From: Polytrichum commune
Taxonomy: Eukaryota; Streptophyta; Polytrichopsida; Polytrichales; Polytrichaceae
Direction: 5' to 3'
NCBI GenBank assembly: GCA_950295325.1
Contig: OX485803.1
Span: forward strand, 32,428,001-32,492,000
Length of the DNA stretch: 64,000 bases
How positions within the stretch are numbered: the stretch's first letter is position 1; the number at the start of each line of letters is the position of its first letter. The translations under genes and the position numbers were made by a program. Positions 26,687 through 38,994 of the stretch are shown here, piece after piece. Under the pieces are notes generated by a model, which saw only the letters and a program-made list of their open reading frames with translations, was not told where the DNA came from and ran no database searches.

Positions 26687-28460
26687 GGCGCTTGTTTTAA
26701 ATTGTCTATATAAAGATTTCAAATGGCTTCATGGAATAACTCTCAAAGGTACTAATCAAGCCTAGCCAAACTTACAAAAAAGCTCTTGTTGTTGGTAGAG
26801 ACAAATTAGTACTATACCAATGGGGTTAGAGTATAAATCACTGAGAAATTATTCTTGCAATGATTGAGTTTTGGGTTTTGGAAGCAAGGCTTCATGCTCA
26901 TCCCACCCACAAAGCTTAAATGTTCTTCAAAAATCTTATTAGCTATCAATTTTTATTTCATTTCAATGTTCTTTTTTTTTACAGTGTGACTAATCCTAAT
27001 CATTGTCATGTTTGACCAAACTAAGCTCCTAGTTTCACAAGCCATTCGCACATGCCTAATAGACAATTCATACTAGTAGTCATATATATCTTCTCAAGTT
27101 TTCGGTTTCCAAATCGTTTACATTGTATTGTTCTACATCATAGTATTGTTTTCCATTTTGTAACATCAACCTTTCATGCTATGCACCATTGTGTATGTTA
27201 TGTAACTTTCGTAGTGACAATTGTGTCAAAATTTACATTAATCACACAAATACACCACACTAAATCACGTTATATACAATGTGATACATAATAAGGTAAT
27301 GCCTTCTTGATGACAACCACCCCAAAATTGACATGTGTCTTCATCAAAGACATTAGAGTTCCCTGAATGTTGGGCAAGGGTAGGTATAAATCACATCGCC
27401 TCCGCCATTATCATTATGGTTCTGGCTTTATTGACTTCAAGTTTTGAGGTGTCATGTAGGACACTACCCCCCAATGTGATGTTCAAACTTTCGATATTCT
27501 TGATAAGGAAAGTGCATCTCTTTCCGAAATTTACTGCTACCAATGAGGATTATTTTGTCCTACTCACATCGACCGCATTGGATGCAATGTATTCGCATTT
27601 TCAAAGTGCATACAAGATAATAACTCCTATCAAAATGGAAACTCTCCCACTGGTGTGGACTGGTCATTGGTCCTAGTGTGGGCATGGTATTAGTTAATGT
27701 AGATCAATACCTATCTCCATCACCCCACATATTACCAAAATTACTACCAATGAGGGTCCCAAGGTGCTTATTTCGTTTCGGAATCATCGTTTATGTCTAA
27801 AAGATAAGCATGCCTAATTTGGTTATTCATCTTAGACGGACACTTAAATGTGAGTGGTGTGTGATAAGGTGTGGATTTAACAACGGATGCCATAAAGATA
27901 TATGCTTAAAAAATATTAGATTACATGCTCAAATCTTGGTCTACATTCTAGGGCCCAATCAACATAATAAGGGGTGGGTGAGGGGAACCTATAAGGTCAT
28001 TAACGACATGATTAATGAGTCGCCACAATGTACACAATGGGCACAACGCTTGCTTTATCATTAACCTATGTATCATGTAGGGCCTTGAATCCCTAAACTT
28101 CTATGTGGTGGTTATGTTGTTTAACCTCTTCAATGACACATTAGATGTGTTCATACCAACCTTTGCAAATCAAGCTTAGATCATAGATCATTGTTTTTTA
28201 GATATGAAAACTCGTTAAAAAAAAACTATATGCCCCAAACAAATTGATTATGATGGTGTCCACATCCAACACGATATTAAGGTGCTCATCCCCATGCTAA
28301 TATGATAAGAACATATTCAAAAAATAAACATGATGAGTTTGGAACTCCAAAACTACACTACACAAAAGCGACAAATGTCTTTACAAAATACTCGATTCCT
28401 ATGCCGAGTTGGCAGAATCTATATGTTGGAGGTGATGATAATTATGGGCATTCCAACACT
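26687..28460. other. intergenic, nothing recognised
   Basis: Only short ORFs with no recognisable domain (27335-27676 and 27810-28064 on the plus strand are the longest). No RNA gene or clear repeat boundary seen. Confidence 0.4.
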
Positions 28461-28463
28461 TGG

Positions 28464-29113
28464 CAAGAGAGAATTATCGCGTTCGAGACAACATCTCATT
28501 CATCCAACATACAAACCCTGAAACAATATGCAAACTGGAGGTTATTTTTTATTTATTGGCTCTGTCTATAGGACAGAGACTATGCATCAACTTCTTCGTT
28601 TCAAGAGCAAATTTCCTAACCACTTTGTGTTCACACTTGGACGTTACTTGTTCTTGTTATTTTTGGTCCACTTTATGTAATGTGGATGCTAACTATATTT
28701 TATATATATATATAAGTGCTCCCTAAAATGCATTGAAAGAAATCTAGTTAACTATAGTTATTCGGTAGTTCTTGATTATTTATTTAAAAAATTTTGGGTG
28801 ATAAATGAGTAGCTTCAATCCTTGACCTGTATTTGAGAAGGAGGTGCACAAAATCCAAGAAAGGTTTGGTATAGTGAATAGCCATGAATTGGCATGAGCA
28901 AAGTGGACAACTACAATTATAGTCTTTCATAATAAAGGATAGAGCCTCACGGTTCTACCGTTTTCTTGTTTATTTAACATTGAAATTAGTTTTAAAGACT
29001 CTGAATTAATCTAGTCCAACTCATTTGAGATGAATTGGCCACAAACCTATAGGAGGTCAAGTTTTTTTTTTATGATGGATGGATGAGAGGTACGCTCGTC
29101 TGTAATACTTCCC
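28464..29113. mobile_element. MITE of the ATTCATCCAACATAAAA family carrying an insertion
   Basis: Left end GAGAGAATTATCGCG...TCATTCATCCAACATA and right end TATGATGGATGGATGAGAGG form terminal inverted repeats of about 45 bp, shared with the elements at 32774 and 38683, which are only about 240 bp long. The extra length comes from a block at about 28721-28972 that matches, inverted, 40147-40312. The interior shared with 38683 includes TTAAAGAC, TCTAGTCCAA and GGCCACAAACCTA. Confidence 0.65.
28721..28972 (+). repeat. dispersed repeat inserted in a MITE
   Basis: From CCTAAAATGCATTGAAAG to GTTCTACCGTTTTCTTG this block is the inverted counterpart of 40147-40312, sharing the CTATAGTT-rich end and the CTACAATTA segment. 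It is absent from the two related MITEs at 32774 and 38683, so it inserted into this copy. Confidence 0.6.
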
Positions 29114-30346
29114 ATTCACCCCAACACCGCAAACAACTCGGGCTTTGTGGCATCTACATAAACTCATCCATTGTGTCCAGTGGGAGAAATCTCCTACAAG
29201 ATCGAAGGCTGCTTCATTCCAATTCAACTCCACTAAACTAACTCGATGTCCAGACCAACTCTACTTCAGTAGTGAACCCGTCTAAAAATTAGCCATCTAC
29301 ATGTTATAATCTAATTCACTACGTTTTCACCTTCGCAACGGATGAGTGTATGTAGACACCAGGACTCCCTAGCCACACTGCAACGACACGCAATGTGTAT
29401 TTTTGACAAAGTTTCTGCAAGTTTCCGACATTTGACACCCAAAAAAATTGCACAAAAATAAAACGCACGTCAATTGACACGCACGACTTGAAATCTGACA
29501 TGTGATGTGGCTTGTGAAAGAAAAAAACCACACATCAATCAACACTTTAGAAATCGAAATGACATGCATGTACTACTAGGCATGCGACATCGAGGTGACA
29601 TTTTAGAAGAAAACATAGATCATGTCAATTGACATTCATATTTGTGTTTAAAAACGTCACGTAACACTTTGGATGTGAGGTTGAACGTCACGTCGAATGA
29701 AAATTGTCAGACATACACACTGGCAGCCAGCAAGCAGGCTTGCTACGTAATTATCGAGTGAGCTTATTTCAACCTTTTTTGCAGTTCCGGATTCAATAAG
29801 TGTCTGAGCGAGCGAGGGCCGTAACGTGGCCAGCAGGAAGTAAATGTGAGGTGAGATCAGTGAGGCCCGTCACCATTGCTCATGCGCTTGGTGTGTGTGC
29901 TGCTTGCAAGAGCAGATGCAGATGCTCATGCTCGGACAGCAATTCCAAATCATTGTGCATTATTTCCCCGTGTTTAATCTACCTGCACCCACACACTGCT
30001 GCTTTCTTCCTCCTTTGTACTTACTGGTCTCCCTCTTTAGTATGACGCGTTTGGGAAACACATTAAAAAAAGAAAAAAAGAAAAAGAGAAAGTTGTATTA
30101 TCGAGGTGTCGTCTTCTCATCAACATGACAAATGGCGCAAAGCTGTCGTATTATGGAGGAGATATGAAAACGTAAGTAATGTGAGGTTAAAAATGTGTAC
30201 AAGGAGTTTGAGGAATGTAGATGGTATGAAATGATAACTCATAACTCCAAACAAATACAAGTATTGTCAAGAACTCTTGAAGTAGGAGTCCAAAGATCTC
30301 TGGTGTTGCCTACCCAAGTTAGCGATTGTCATCTCGTCGAGATTCC

Positions 30347-30766
30347 CTACCTAATAACTTCGTTAACACCAAAATATAAAGAGTTCACTAATAAGAAACT
30401 AGACAACAATGATGCGTGATGTTTAGGATCATTAAGCTTTACTTTAAGTGGAGCAACATCATCCACATCTACTGAATTCAAATTAAAATTGAGATCAAAG
30501 CCACGTGCGGAATTAGTTCCCAAAGCAACATCCACCAACTCATCAGTACTCAATGCTAGCTCAATGTTCTTTTTCCCTTACATTTGAATGTAAGTCTCGA
30601 TTGGCATCTCATCATCACCCATTTGTAACTTTGAAATCAAAGCACCAAGTTCAATGATTCTTTTGCATTCTATTCTTCTCCCTTTCATCAACCAAGGAAA
30701 AATCAACATTTCATGTTCCAAGTAATATACGCGCCATCCTCCAACAAAAACTGACAATATGTGCAT
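30347..30766 (-). pseudogene. C-terminal remnant of a pogo/Tigger-like transposase
   Basis: Two minus-strand segments (30766-30578 and 30553-30347) together read RIIELGALISKLQ...DDEMPIETYIQM, then STDELVDVALGTN, VDVDDVAPLKVKL, HHASLLSSFLLVNSLYFGVN. From memory this resembles the acidic C-terminal tail that follows the DDE domain in plant Tigger/pogo-like (TIGD-like) transposase genes; the catalytic domain itself is not visible here. The frame is broken between the segments. Plus-strand flanks at about 30090 and 31040-31090 share repeated GTGTCGTA phrases and may be element ends. The fragment is surely non-functional. Confidence 0.5.
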
Positions 30767-31119
30767 CTAACTCACTCCATACTAGGCAGGAGGCCACTCG
30801 AACCCTAACCATGTCCATTCTACACTAGTAACCCTAATTCTCATTAAGCTCCCAATGATAAGTGAAGTTCCTAAGTAGTTCCCAAGTGAAAATGGATGTA
30901 TTTTAGATGTACATAACATAGATGAGAGGCATTTTAGCATTAACTACCTCTTTAATATGACAATACGGAGATTCTAAATGTTGCATTATTGAGTGTCGTA
31001 GTCGTATAAAAGAGGGAGTTTTGAAATAAAAAGTTGGGTCTCGCAAAAATGTGTCGTAATATCGAGGGTGTCGTACAAACGAGTGTCATATTAATGAGGT
31101 TAGACTATAGTGTGGCTCC

Positions 31120-31635
31120 TTAAGGGTTGGTTTACACCATGAACCATGAAGTCAGACCATGGAAGATGGCATTTTTCCATGGTCTGATTTCTTTTAAAAA
31201 AATTTACAAAGCTTTTGGGTCCCTCACTGAATTTGGACCAAGAGGAATAACCATGCACCAAGAAGTGAATGTGCTGATTTTTTTAATATATACCCAAAAA
31301 AGGCAGTTTTGAAAAAAATTGACCATTTTTTTGTCTTCATCTTGTCTTCCCCCCAAAAAATCTATTAATTAATTGATTTATTATAACAACAATTCTCTGC
31401 CACGGCCATTGCCTTTTTCTACCAAAGCACCTTGTTTGCCTCTCCCACCGCAAAACCCGTTGGACCATGTTAGTGGATAATGCAGGCCTTAAACTATGTA
31501 TTTAGGGAACCTTGAACTCCATGATCACTTTGATATTTTTTCCTTGGTGTAAACCGAAATGGTCCCAGCACAAATTCAACGAATTTTACAGGACCTTGGA
31601 ACGACTTCATGGTCCATGGTGTAAACAACCCCTAA
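31120..31635. mobile_element. MITE, about 515 bp, TTTACACCATG ends
   Basis: The termini TTAAGGGTTGGTTTACACC... and its inverted counterpart ...GGTGTAAACAACCCCTAA form roughly 30-bp inverted repeats with few mismatches, extending through CATGAAGTC. The interior contains CCATGG-rich and T-rich sequence and no credible ORF. The terminal GGGGTTGTTTACA-like sequence recalls hAT or PIF type MITEs, but no clear target duplication distinguishes them. Confidence 0.7.
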
Positions 31636-32169
31636 GTAAAGTTCCACCAAACTAGGGGGAACTATTTTCAAATGCGGTTTTCAGACAAAATAAAGAAACT
31701 TACTATAATAACTGTCTTTGAAAAATGTGGGGCTTCTGCATATGTAGGAATCTGCCATCACTGTCAATGTGAACAATGTGTGTGTGTAAGGAGGTCTTGC
31801 TTTTATGAATACTTTGAGGGCCACTTCACACACAAGCCAAGAGCCGGGACCATGAAATTGTGAGAGCCCAAAAGAAGTGTCCAAAGGCTGTCCCAAGAGA
31901 CTTCCAAAACCATGTAGTGTGGTCATGGACCTTCAAGTGTAGTGTGAAGCCATATGTGACCAAGCCCTCAACCAAATGCTATTTTCAATGAATCTCTACT
32001 TGTGCAGGGTCCTCCCACATGATAAAAACAGAATAAACCAACAATTGTGAGCGTTTGGAGTGCCATGGTCTCCCGGTTTTGTGTTAGACCTATGTCCAAG
32101 AGGTGGTTTTTTGAAAATAATCCAAGTGACCATGAAACATGATCCATTTGATACCATGTAGGAATCCAT

Positions 32170-32282
32170 GTAGACTTTGCATCCATCTTGCACGTACTTA
32201 CTCCGTTGGTCCCTCAAGTGTAGTGTGAAGCGAACTTGGACCAGCTCCACCTTTTCCACCAATGAGAGTGCTTGAAGTGCAA
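32170..32282 (+). repeat. dispersed repeat, copy 1 of 2
   Basis: Sequence from GTAGACTTTGCATCCATCTT through TCAAGTGTAGTGTGAAGCGA to ATGAGAGTGCTTGAA is repeated in direct orientation at 46373-46475, immediately upstream of the second array gene. No coding function is evident. Confidence 0.7.
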
Positions 32283-32773
32283 TGGTCACGGGCCCTCAGA
32301 CTCCTTGCACACCGTGTTGCCACTGCTCTCAAAGTGAACAACTCTACAAGTTCATAATTTGTAGGACCACTTTAAATGATGTAAGTAACTAAATAATCTC
32401 ATTAGATTGTGATAAGTAATTTCTCGCACACTATGCTAATTTCTTTGTTCTATAGAATAATTTGGTATTCTACTATAACAATGTCCACCAAATCAAATTA
32501 AGCTAACTAAATTAGTGATCAAGATTCGAAATAATGAAGCCCACACTACAAAGATGAAAGAGTGCATTTTAAAATTTTTGACTTTTGGAAAGATGTGAAG
32601 CATTTCATTCCATTACCATAAAGCACACAAAATCACCGGGGCTTGAAGAAAAGAGTGCACATGCTCGAACACATGAGATAAATCTACGGGGGTGAGGTTT
32701 TTACTAAATCCCTTTAGCTTGGTCATAATACTGTTGGTGAGGTCAAGACTTCAAAGAGGTGGGGGTTTAGCCA

Positions 32774-33011
32774 GGAGAGGGATTATCGCATACGAGTGTA
32801 CCTTTCCTTCATCCAACATAAAAACTTGACCCCCTACAGGATTGTTGTTGGTTTGTCTCAAATGTCTTGTGCTAGAGTGATTCAAGACCCGTAGAGCTAA
32901 TTCCAATGTCAAATCAATTGAAAATAACAACATGGGTTGCATATTATTTCAAAGCTTTTCTGTTGGATGAATGAGAAGTGCACTCATATACAACGATTCC
33001 CTCCCTCTTTC
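32774..33011. mobile_element. short MITE, ATTCATCCAACA terminal repeats
   Basis: About 238 bp, with imperfect terminal inverted repeats of about 45 bp (left GAGAGGGATTATCGCATACG and CATCCAACATAAAA; right CTGTTGGATGAATGAGAAG and CGATTCCCTCCCTC). Same family as 28464 and 38683. Confidence 0.7.
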
Positions 33012-33414
33012 TTTTTAGCTTTGGCCGGGTTCTACCTAGCAATCATCATTTCACCCTTCCCCCATGGTAGGTGCTATGAAACATCACCTGGAGAGAGGAA
33101 ATTATTGCATGATTAGATGACATATATAAGAATAGAACGTGCGTATAGTATGTGCAACACTTGTACAAGTGTTGCAAAAAAAAAATCGATTAGAATGAAT
33201 TTGTCAATGCTAAAAATATCACTTTTGATAAGTTTGAAAGGGAATAGAATTGAAGAGAGCATGCGTTTTTCAAACATGATGTATCGAAGTTGATTAGAGG
33301 GTGTTATAAGACATGAGAAATTATGATGAGAAATTTACTTGGACCATGTCGTGCTTCTACTTTTGAAAGTATGGATCTTCCTTTAAGTCTTAACTTGTGA
33401 CAAATTCATTGAGG

Positions 33415-33436
33415 ATATATATATATATATATATAT
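33415..33436. repeat. AT dinucleotide microsatellite
   Basis: Uninterrupted alternating A and T for about 22 bases. Confidence 0.9.
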
Positions 33437-34428
33437 CTGAAAGGATTTTTTTTTTGAGAACATGTGAAAACATATTGCATAAATATACAAATCAATCACT
33501 TATACCCGCATACATCGAGGAGAGAACATTGGGCAGGATTTGTATAGAATTCTTGAACCTCTCAATCATAGATACAAAGCGATAATTAAAATATCTTGGA
33601 AATGAATTGACCATACATATCATTCATATAGGGTATTGGGTATCATGTCATTATTGCACTTGATATATAAATATTTTCAAGTTCAAAACCCTACCTTCAC
33701 ATTTCAAGCAATTCAATCACATGGCTTACTTTGTTGATACTTCATGGTTGTTAAGAAAGGGACTAATTGGTATGCCAAATAAGGTATACCAAAGCCTTCA
33801 GTATAGTAACGTACATTTATTCACAAACAAAAATTATCCATTCTATTATCAAGTAGCATTTGAGAAGTGTCGTGAGATGATGTGAATGTTGTAAGTTAGA
33901 ACCAGTGTTGGTCTGTTATCTGGGGTCTCAGCGGGTATGTCCCGAGGGTATCAATAGGGTATCCAAAACCCGACCTGGTCAGTAACCCTAAACTCGAAAC
34001 CCGGTTCTTATTCATACCGTGCCGTGTATGTGCACACGGGTTACTGCGGCAGCTACCACTATTGGGATGTTTTCTCCTCGACATTGTGATTATTGAAACC
34101 GGTTGTTGGCTGCATTTGTTGAGAGCAGGTACAGTAGGTTATGAGTGATGAGAAATTGTTGGTGGATTGTTAATACAAAGAGAGTGTTCTTCAATGTTGA
34201 GTGGAGTGTTTGTAAATGCAAGACGCAGAGTGGGTGTTTGTTGTAATGCCGAAAGCGGGAGCAGATCTGTACTGCAAAGAGTATGCCTCCTTCTTCTTGT
34301 TAAATTCTAGGTTTTGTGTTTTGTGAAGCATTTCAGTTTGTAGCTTGTAGATCTGAGGTTGGGGTTGGAAATATGGGGTTGCGGCTTGGAATCTGAGGTT
34401 GGGGTTCATTTTTTTGTATTCACTTACC

Positions 34429-37400
34429 ATGTCGAGCAGTGTTCAACCAAGTTTCGATGACGATGCAGGAAACGTCGAGAGCATCGACTTGGAAAGACAA
34501 GATTCGGCACGCATTACCGAAGGCCGTGAGGATGCACAGCGGCCACTTGGCGAAGGGCAGGCGGCTGAAGACGACGCTGCTTGGCGAGCTTGTTATGCTT
34601 CCTTGAAGGCCACTCAATCCTTCTGGACACCTTACCACCGAAGCTCGGCCGTGTGGGCTTTCTTCCGACTGAAGGGAGAGGATATGAGCATTAACGTGAG
34701 AGAGACACAAAAGCTGAGGTGTTGGGTTTGTCACCCAACTGAAGCAGAATCCAGTAACTCTTCTGGTAGGGGCACTCGCAGCAGAAAGGGGATTCTGCAA
34801 TATAACCCTGCTCATGGGATCACGAGCATGAAGACCCACGTCGAGAACGAGCATGCGGAGGAGTTCGCTCGCTATGTGCGAGAATCGAAGGCTGACGAAG
34901 GAGAGACTGCTCGGCAGAAAACTAAAAAGCGAAAAGGCGCACCACCGTCATCCATCACAACATATTTCGGTAACACTAAACCCTATGCAAAGAATGATGT
35001 GCAGCAACAGCGATTCATTGAAGACCTTGTGTTGTTTATTGCCAAGGGGTATGAATCGTTGTCGATAGTAGAATCGGCTTGGTTGCGGCGACTTGTGATG
35101 CGCCGTGACCCAAAGGTCGTCTGTCCAAGTCGCAAGCAACTTGTCCGCGAGCATATACCTGCCATGCTAGAGAAGACGATGGACCGCTTTGTATTGCCTC
35201 TGATTGGTAGTTGCCAGACTGCTAGCATCACCTTCGATTTGTGGATGTCTAGAACTGGCTGGGATACATTCGCCTTAGTCGTGAACTTCATCGATGACTG
35301 TTGGGTGCCTCGCCATGTGACTGTCGGACTCTTTGAGGCACAGGATACTAGTGGTGCTGCTTTGGCCGAAATTGTGAAGCCTCTGTTGGACGAATTTAAA
35401 CTGACAGACAAGATTGTTGCTTGTGTGAAAGACGAGGGTGCCAATTTGGCAACGCTTGAGCGTGCTCTACAACTTACAGTTTCTTGTGACATTCTTGGGT
35501 TAGCTAAACCTTTTTCATCTGCCTGCTTTGGTCACATTATGTCCAAGGTCTGCCAGTATGCTACCAATGACGAGCAAATGTGCAAGGGGATGAAGGAAGT
35601 GTCGTTGAAGAATGTCCAGAAATCATTGCAGACTTGCATCACTTGGACAAAGAAGTCGGGTAAAGGCCGTCAGGAGTGGGATAAAGCTTGCATCGATGTT
35701 GGGTTGCCTACCAGGAAGTTGAAAACACCTGTGAAGACTAGATTTGCCTCTAAAGTTGTGTTGTTCCAGGAGACCCAAGAGTATGCGGACGCCATCAGCA
35801 TTTGCTACAGAAGGCAGTCTTTGAAGTTGCAAGCTTGCGTACCGAGCGGGATGACGTGGGCTACAGCAAGAACCGTCACTCAAACCCTCAACCCAGTTGT
35901 GCAACAATGTGTGCTTAATCAAACTCGTGGATATTGGTTGCTTTCAGATGCACTAGCTGCTGCCTTCCGCATGTCTATCGAGTTGCAGGGAGTGCATGAA
36001 CAGAGGTCACGCGTACTTCCCCCTCTTCAGGTGGGTGACTTCGAGTCTACCGTAATTAGAAAGCACATCTCAAGTAGGTTATGTCAATTTAGATGGAAGA
36101 GAACAGGAATTGCCTCTGTGATCTTTGTAAACCCCTTGCGAAGTATTCTTGACCCATTTGTGTCCTTGTTCGGTGGTAACTTGTAAGTTGCATGCAACCT
36201 CAAGTTTCCAACTCAAGATTAGATAAGATGTTTAGGAATTCACATAAAACATACCAAAGTGAGAGTTATTGTTGTTCTCTTTAGAATGTAACCCTCAAAT
36301 TATTCCAATTTCCACAAGATGCCGTAGCTAAAGAACTACGAAAATCAATTTCTTCATGCCTTCAGTCTCATGCTTAGACCCCATCATCTCCTCAGAATGC
36401 ATTATAGTATGGAATCATAATTGTCATTGTCTTGCATCTATTCATGATATAAGTGTCCTCTCGGGGGCTGCAAATCGACACAATCAAGAAAGGGAACATA
36501 TCATCTTTGCTCACAATTGTGATCCTTTGTTCAGCTAAGACTGGAGTCATTTAGCTTGTTCTGCAAATCGTAACGGATTGTGTTTTCTATCATTGTACAG
36601 GTACTACAATTTTCTGGAGGCTGTGAATGATTAGCCACAGTTGAACTCCCACATTGGGACTCTTCACGGCTGAGCACAATTATTGTTGAATTTTATTTAT
36701 TTCTTTAATTACAAAAGCAGTTCTTTCATATCGAAAGGGCAACAGATGCAGCTCCTAATCATGCTCGCTGTGACGGCATTACTTGCATCCTTGGATATTG
36801 TCAGTAATGTAAACTTCTGGGCTCTGTTTGAGATGTCACCATTGTGCAGAGTCCCCTTGAGTAATATGGGATTCTTTGGGGCTGTGGAGTTCTATACTGG
36901 TACAGTTCTTAGATAGGTGGATTGCTATGTCACATTAACAAACCAAGTGTACTGAGGCATTATTCATCTTTTAACTTACAATTGTTCCTTCAACTCCAGT
37001 CTCTGTCAAGGACTTTGAGGAACAATGGAACAATCACCAGGAGCTAGGATTGTGTTAATATTGTATACATGAATTTGGTCTACCTGTGGACATGAATTTG
37101 GTCTACCTCTGCCTTTGTATTTTATTTGCATTTTATTTGCCTCAACCTCCGTAGCTTTACTGAGGGTGTCCAATTTTTTCAGGTGGGTGACTTCGAGTCT
37201 GAGATTGAAATTCTGAAGGCGAGGATGGCGAGGACAGCTGTGGATGTCATGAAGCCGTTTCTCCGATTTTCTCTACAATTTGTGGCAGACCAAGCTCACA
37301 ATATGTTGTCCTTGATGTTGGACCCTCGATTTAAGGGGCTGGAGTACGTGATTGACTACGTGGGAGTTGCCAAAGCGAAGCAAGTGGTGGAGGAGTATGA

Positions 37401-37947
37401 CAGGAAAATTTTGATTCCTTACCTTGTGAAGGTGCACAAGTTCCTGAACCCTGGCGGGTCCCCAACCACAACTCTTGATCATGCTCCGTCAAATATTCTA
37501 TTTGGTGCTCCAGCGTCTGCTGAAGAAGCTTGCGAGGGCATTCTCATTGCGGAGCTGTCACTTTTCTGACGTCTCACTATAGTGCATCCAGAAGCGGAGG
37601 AGCCTTTGACGTGGTGGAAGCTCAATGCATCGCGTTTCCCTTCAGTTTCTTTTCTTGCACGTCAAATTTTGGCTATTCCAGGGTCACAAATTGAAACGGA
37701 GCGGATTTTTAGCATTGCAGGTGTGCTTACAAGTCTGCGGCGTTGCCGCCTTGGTTTAAATAATTTGGATAGCTTGATCATGATCAACAAGAATTGGCCT
37801 GATGACTCAAGACATGAATGTGAGGTCACTGAGGTGGTCAAAGATGTCAAGGATTATTTTGCCAAGGAGATGGAAATAGTTGACGAAGCTGAAGATGAGA
37901 TTGAGGAAGCTGGTTACTTTGAAGAGCAGGCTGAAGATGAGGAGTAG
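34429..37947 (+). CDS. hAT transposase (BED finger + RNase H-like), with intron and one in-frame TGA
   Basis: Exon 1 is 34429-36030 and exon 2 starts at 37183, in phase 0. The start is the first ATG (MSSSVQ). A BED-type zinc finger lies at about residues 62-146 (W76, Cys98, Cys101, His137, His142). A basic linker follows, then the RNase H-like catalytic core with Asp270 (ITFDLWMS) and a second acidic site at VKDEG (about 335). Exon 2 carries MLDPRFKGLEYV and, near the end, the hAT dimerisation domain (PLTWWKLNASRFP, ETERIFSIAG, LNNLDSLIMINKNW). The protein cuts and pastes the element using its terminal repeats. Exon 2 contains a TGA at 37567-37569; the frame resumes at once (next codons RLTIVHPE) and runs to TAG at 37945-37947. 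A short undetected intron around the TGA is possible but no good donor is seen. Without removal or readthrough, the dimerisation domain is lost. Confidence 0.9.
36031..37182 (+). other. putative intron of the hAT transposase bounded by a 23-bp direct repeat
   Basis: Exon 1 ends ...CTTCAG before GTGGGTGACTTC; exon 2 begins after ...TTTTTCAG with the same GTGGGTGACTTC. The identical 23-bp sequence spans 36026-36048 and 37178-37200. Splicing between the AG/GT inside each copy restores one uninterrupted reading frame (LQ-VGDFES). Intron retention would end the protein at 36184-36186 after 51 extra codons. No terminal inverted repeats are seen inside. Confidence 0.75.
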
Positions 37948-38200
37948 GAATTGTAAGCTGATTAGATTGAATAGCAGGCTGATTATTTAGGACTAAATTT
38001 GATTACGAAGGGCATGACGATGCTTTGTGATGCTTTGTGATGCACATGAAAATGATGTTGTTGTTTGTGCAAAGGAAATTCCTGCTGTATATCTTTGATG
38101 GGTTCATGTGACATGTGTGAATGTATTATGAAAAAGGCTTTGTGAAGCCTGTGGCTTGTAGTTGCTTTGTCTATCTGTAGCTCAATTGTCTGTCTGAATA

Positions 38201-38360
38201 ATTACAGAGAGCGAATTGTTTACAGAGACTCGTAATTATTTACAGAGCGAATTGTTTACAGAGACTGTAAGTGTTTACAGAGAGCGAATTGTTTACAGAG
38301 ACTCGTAATTGTTTACAGAGAGCGAATTGTTTACAGAGACTCGTAATTGTTTACATAATT
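38201..38360. repeat. subterminal minisatellite of the hAT element
   Basis: About four tandem copies of a roughly 37-bp unit built from GCGAATTGTTTACAGAGAC followed by TCGTAATTGTTTACAGAGA, with small length differences. It lies about 300 bp inside the right terminal repeat, a position where hAT elements often carry repeated transposase-binding motifs. Confidence 0.85.
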
Positions 38361-38682
38361 GTTTTGTAATGGTGCACATAAGTGGTTTGCCAATCAATAC
38401 TCTCACCAAATCAATACTCTCAGTGGGGTAAAACATATCCGACCCGTGTTCATATATGTCTGGTATCATATCTTATAATATTGAGCTTCTTATGCTCTTT
38501 GGAATTTCCCCAAAATTACAGTATTCATATCATTACTGTATTTGCAAAAATGCATTGTTTGTAATACCATGGATCCAACTAATCCTAGTTTCTAAGGAAT
38601 CTTTATTACTTAGAACCGACTGGTATGTCCAATTTTAGATAACAGACCAACACTGGTTAGAACCCGACCACGGCTAGAAGAA

Positions 38683-38920
38683 GAGAGGGAGTTATTGCAT
38701 ACAAACGTATATCCCATTCATCCAACATAAAACCCTGAAATAGTATGCATCAATGAAAATACTTTTTTAAGGTTGATTTGACATTGGAATTAGATTTAAA
38801 GACCTCACATTACTCTAGTCCAAGTCATTTCAGACAAATCGGTCACAAACCTACAGGATGGGTTAAGTTTTTATGTTGGATGGATGAGCAGTACACTTGT
38901 ATGCGATAATGCCCTCTCTC
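38683..38920. mobile_element. short MITE, ATTCATCCAACA terminal repeats
   Basis: About 238 bp; left GAGAGGGAGTTATTGCATAC...CATTCATCCAACATAAAA, right TTTTTATGTTGGATGGATG...CGATAATGCCCTCTCTC. It is the best-preserved of three family members and starts only 20 bp beyond the hAT target duplication. Confidence 0.8.
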
Positions 38921-38994
38921 CCCATCACCCCAATATGAGCAACCTGGCTTTTACTAAATCCATGCTCACTCTTACTGGTGGGCATACATAGCTA

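Larger units (their letters stand above)
33903..38655 (+). mobile_element. structurally complete hAT transposon
   Basis: The 4753-bp element has 19-bp perfect terminal inverted repeats (CAGTGTTGGTCTGTTATCT at 33903-33921; complement ending at 38655). An exact 8-bp target duplication GTTAGAAC flanks it (33895-33902 and 38656-38663). CAG-type ends and 8-bp duplications define the hAT superfamily. It encodes its own transposase, so it is or was autonomous. A minisatellite near the right end (38201-38360) may be the subterminal repeat region bound by transposase. Perfect ends and duplication argue for recent insertion. Confidence 0.96.

Noticed and set aside
35623-35922. Minus-strand ORFs inside the hAT transposase
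   Set aside because: Shadows of the transposase frame without their own motifs.
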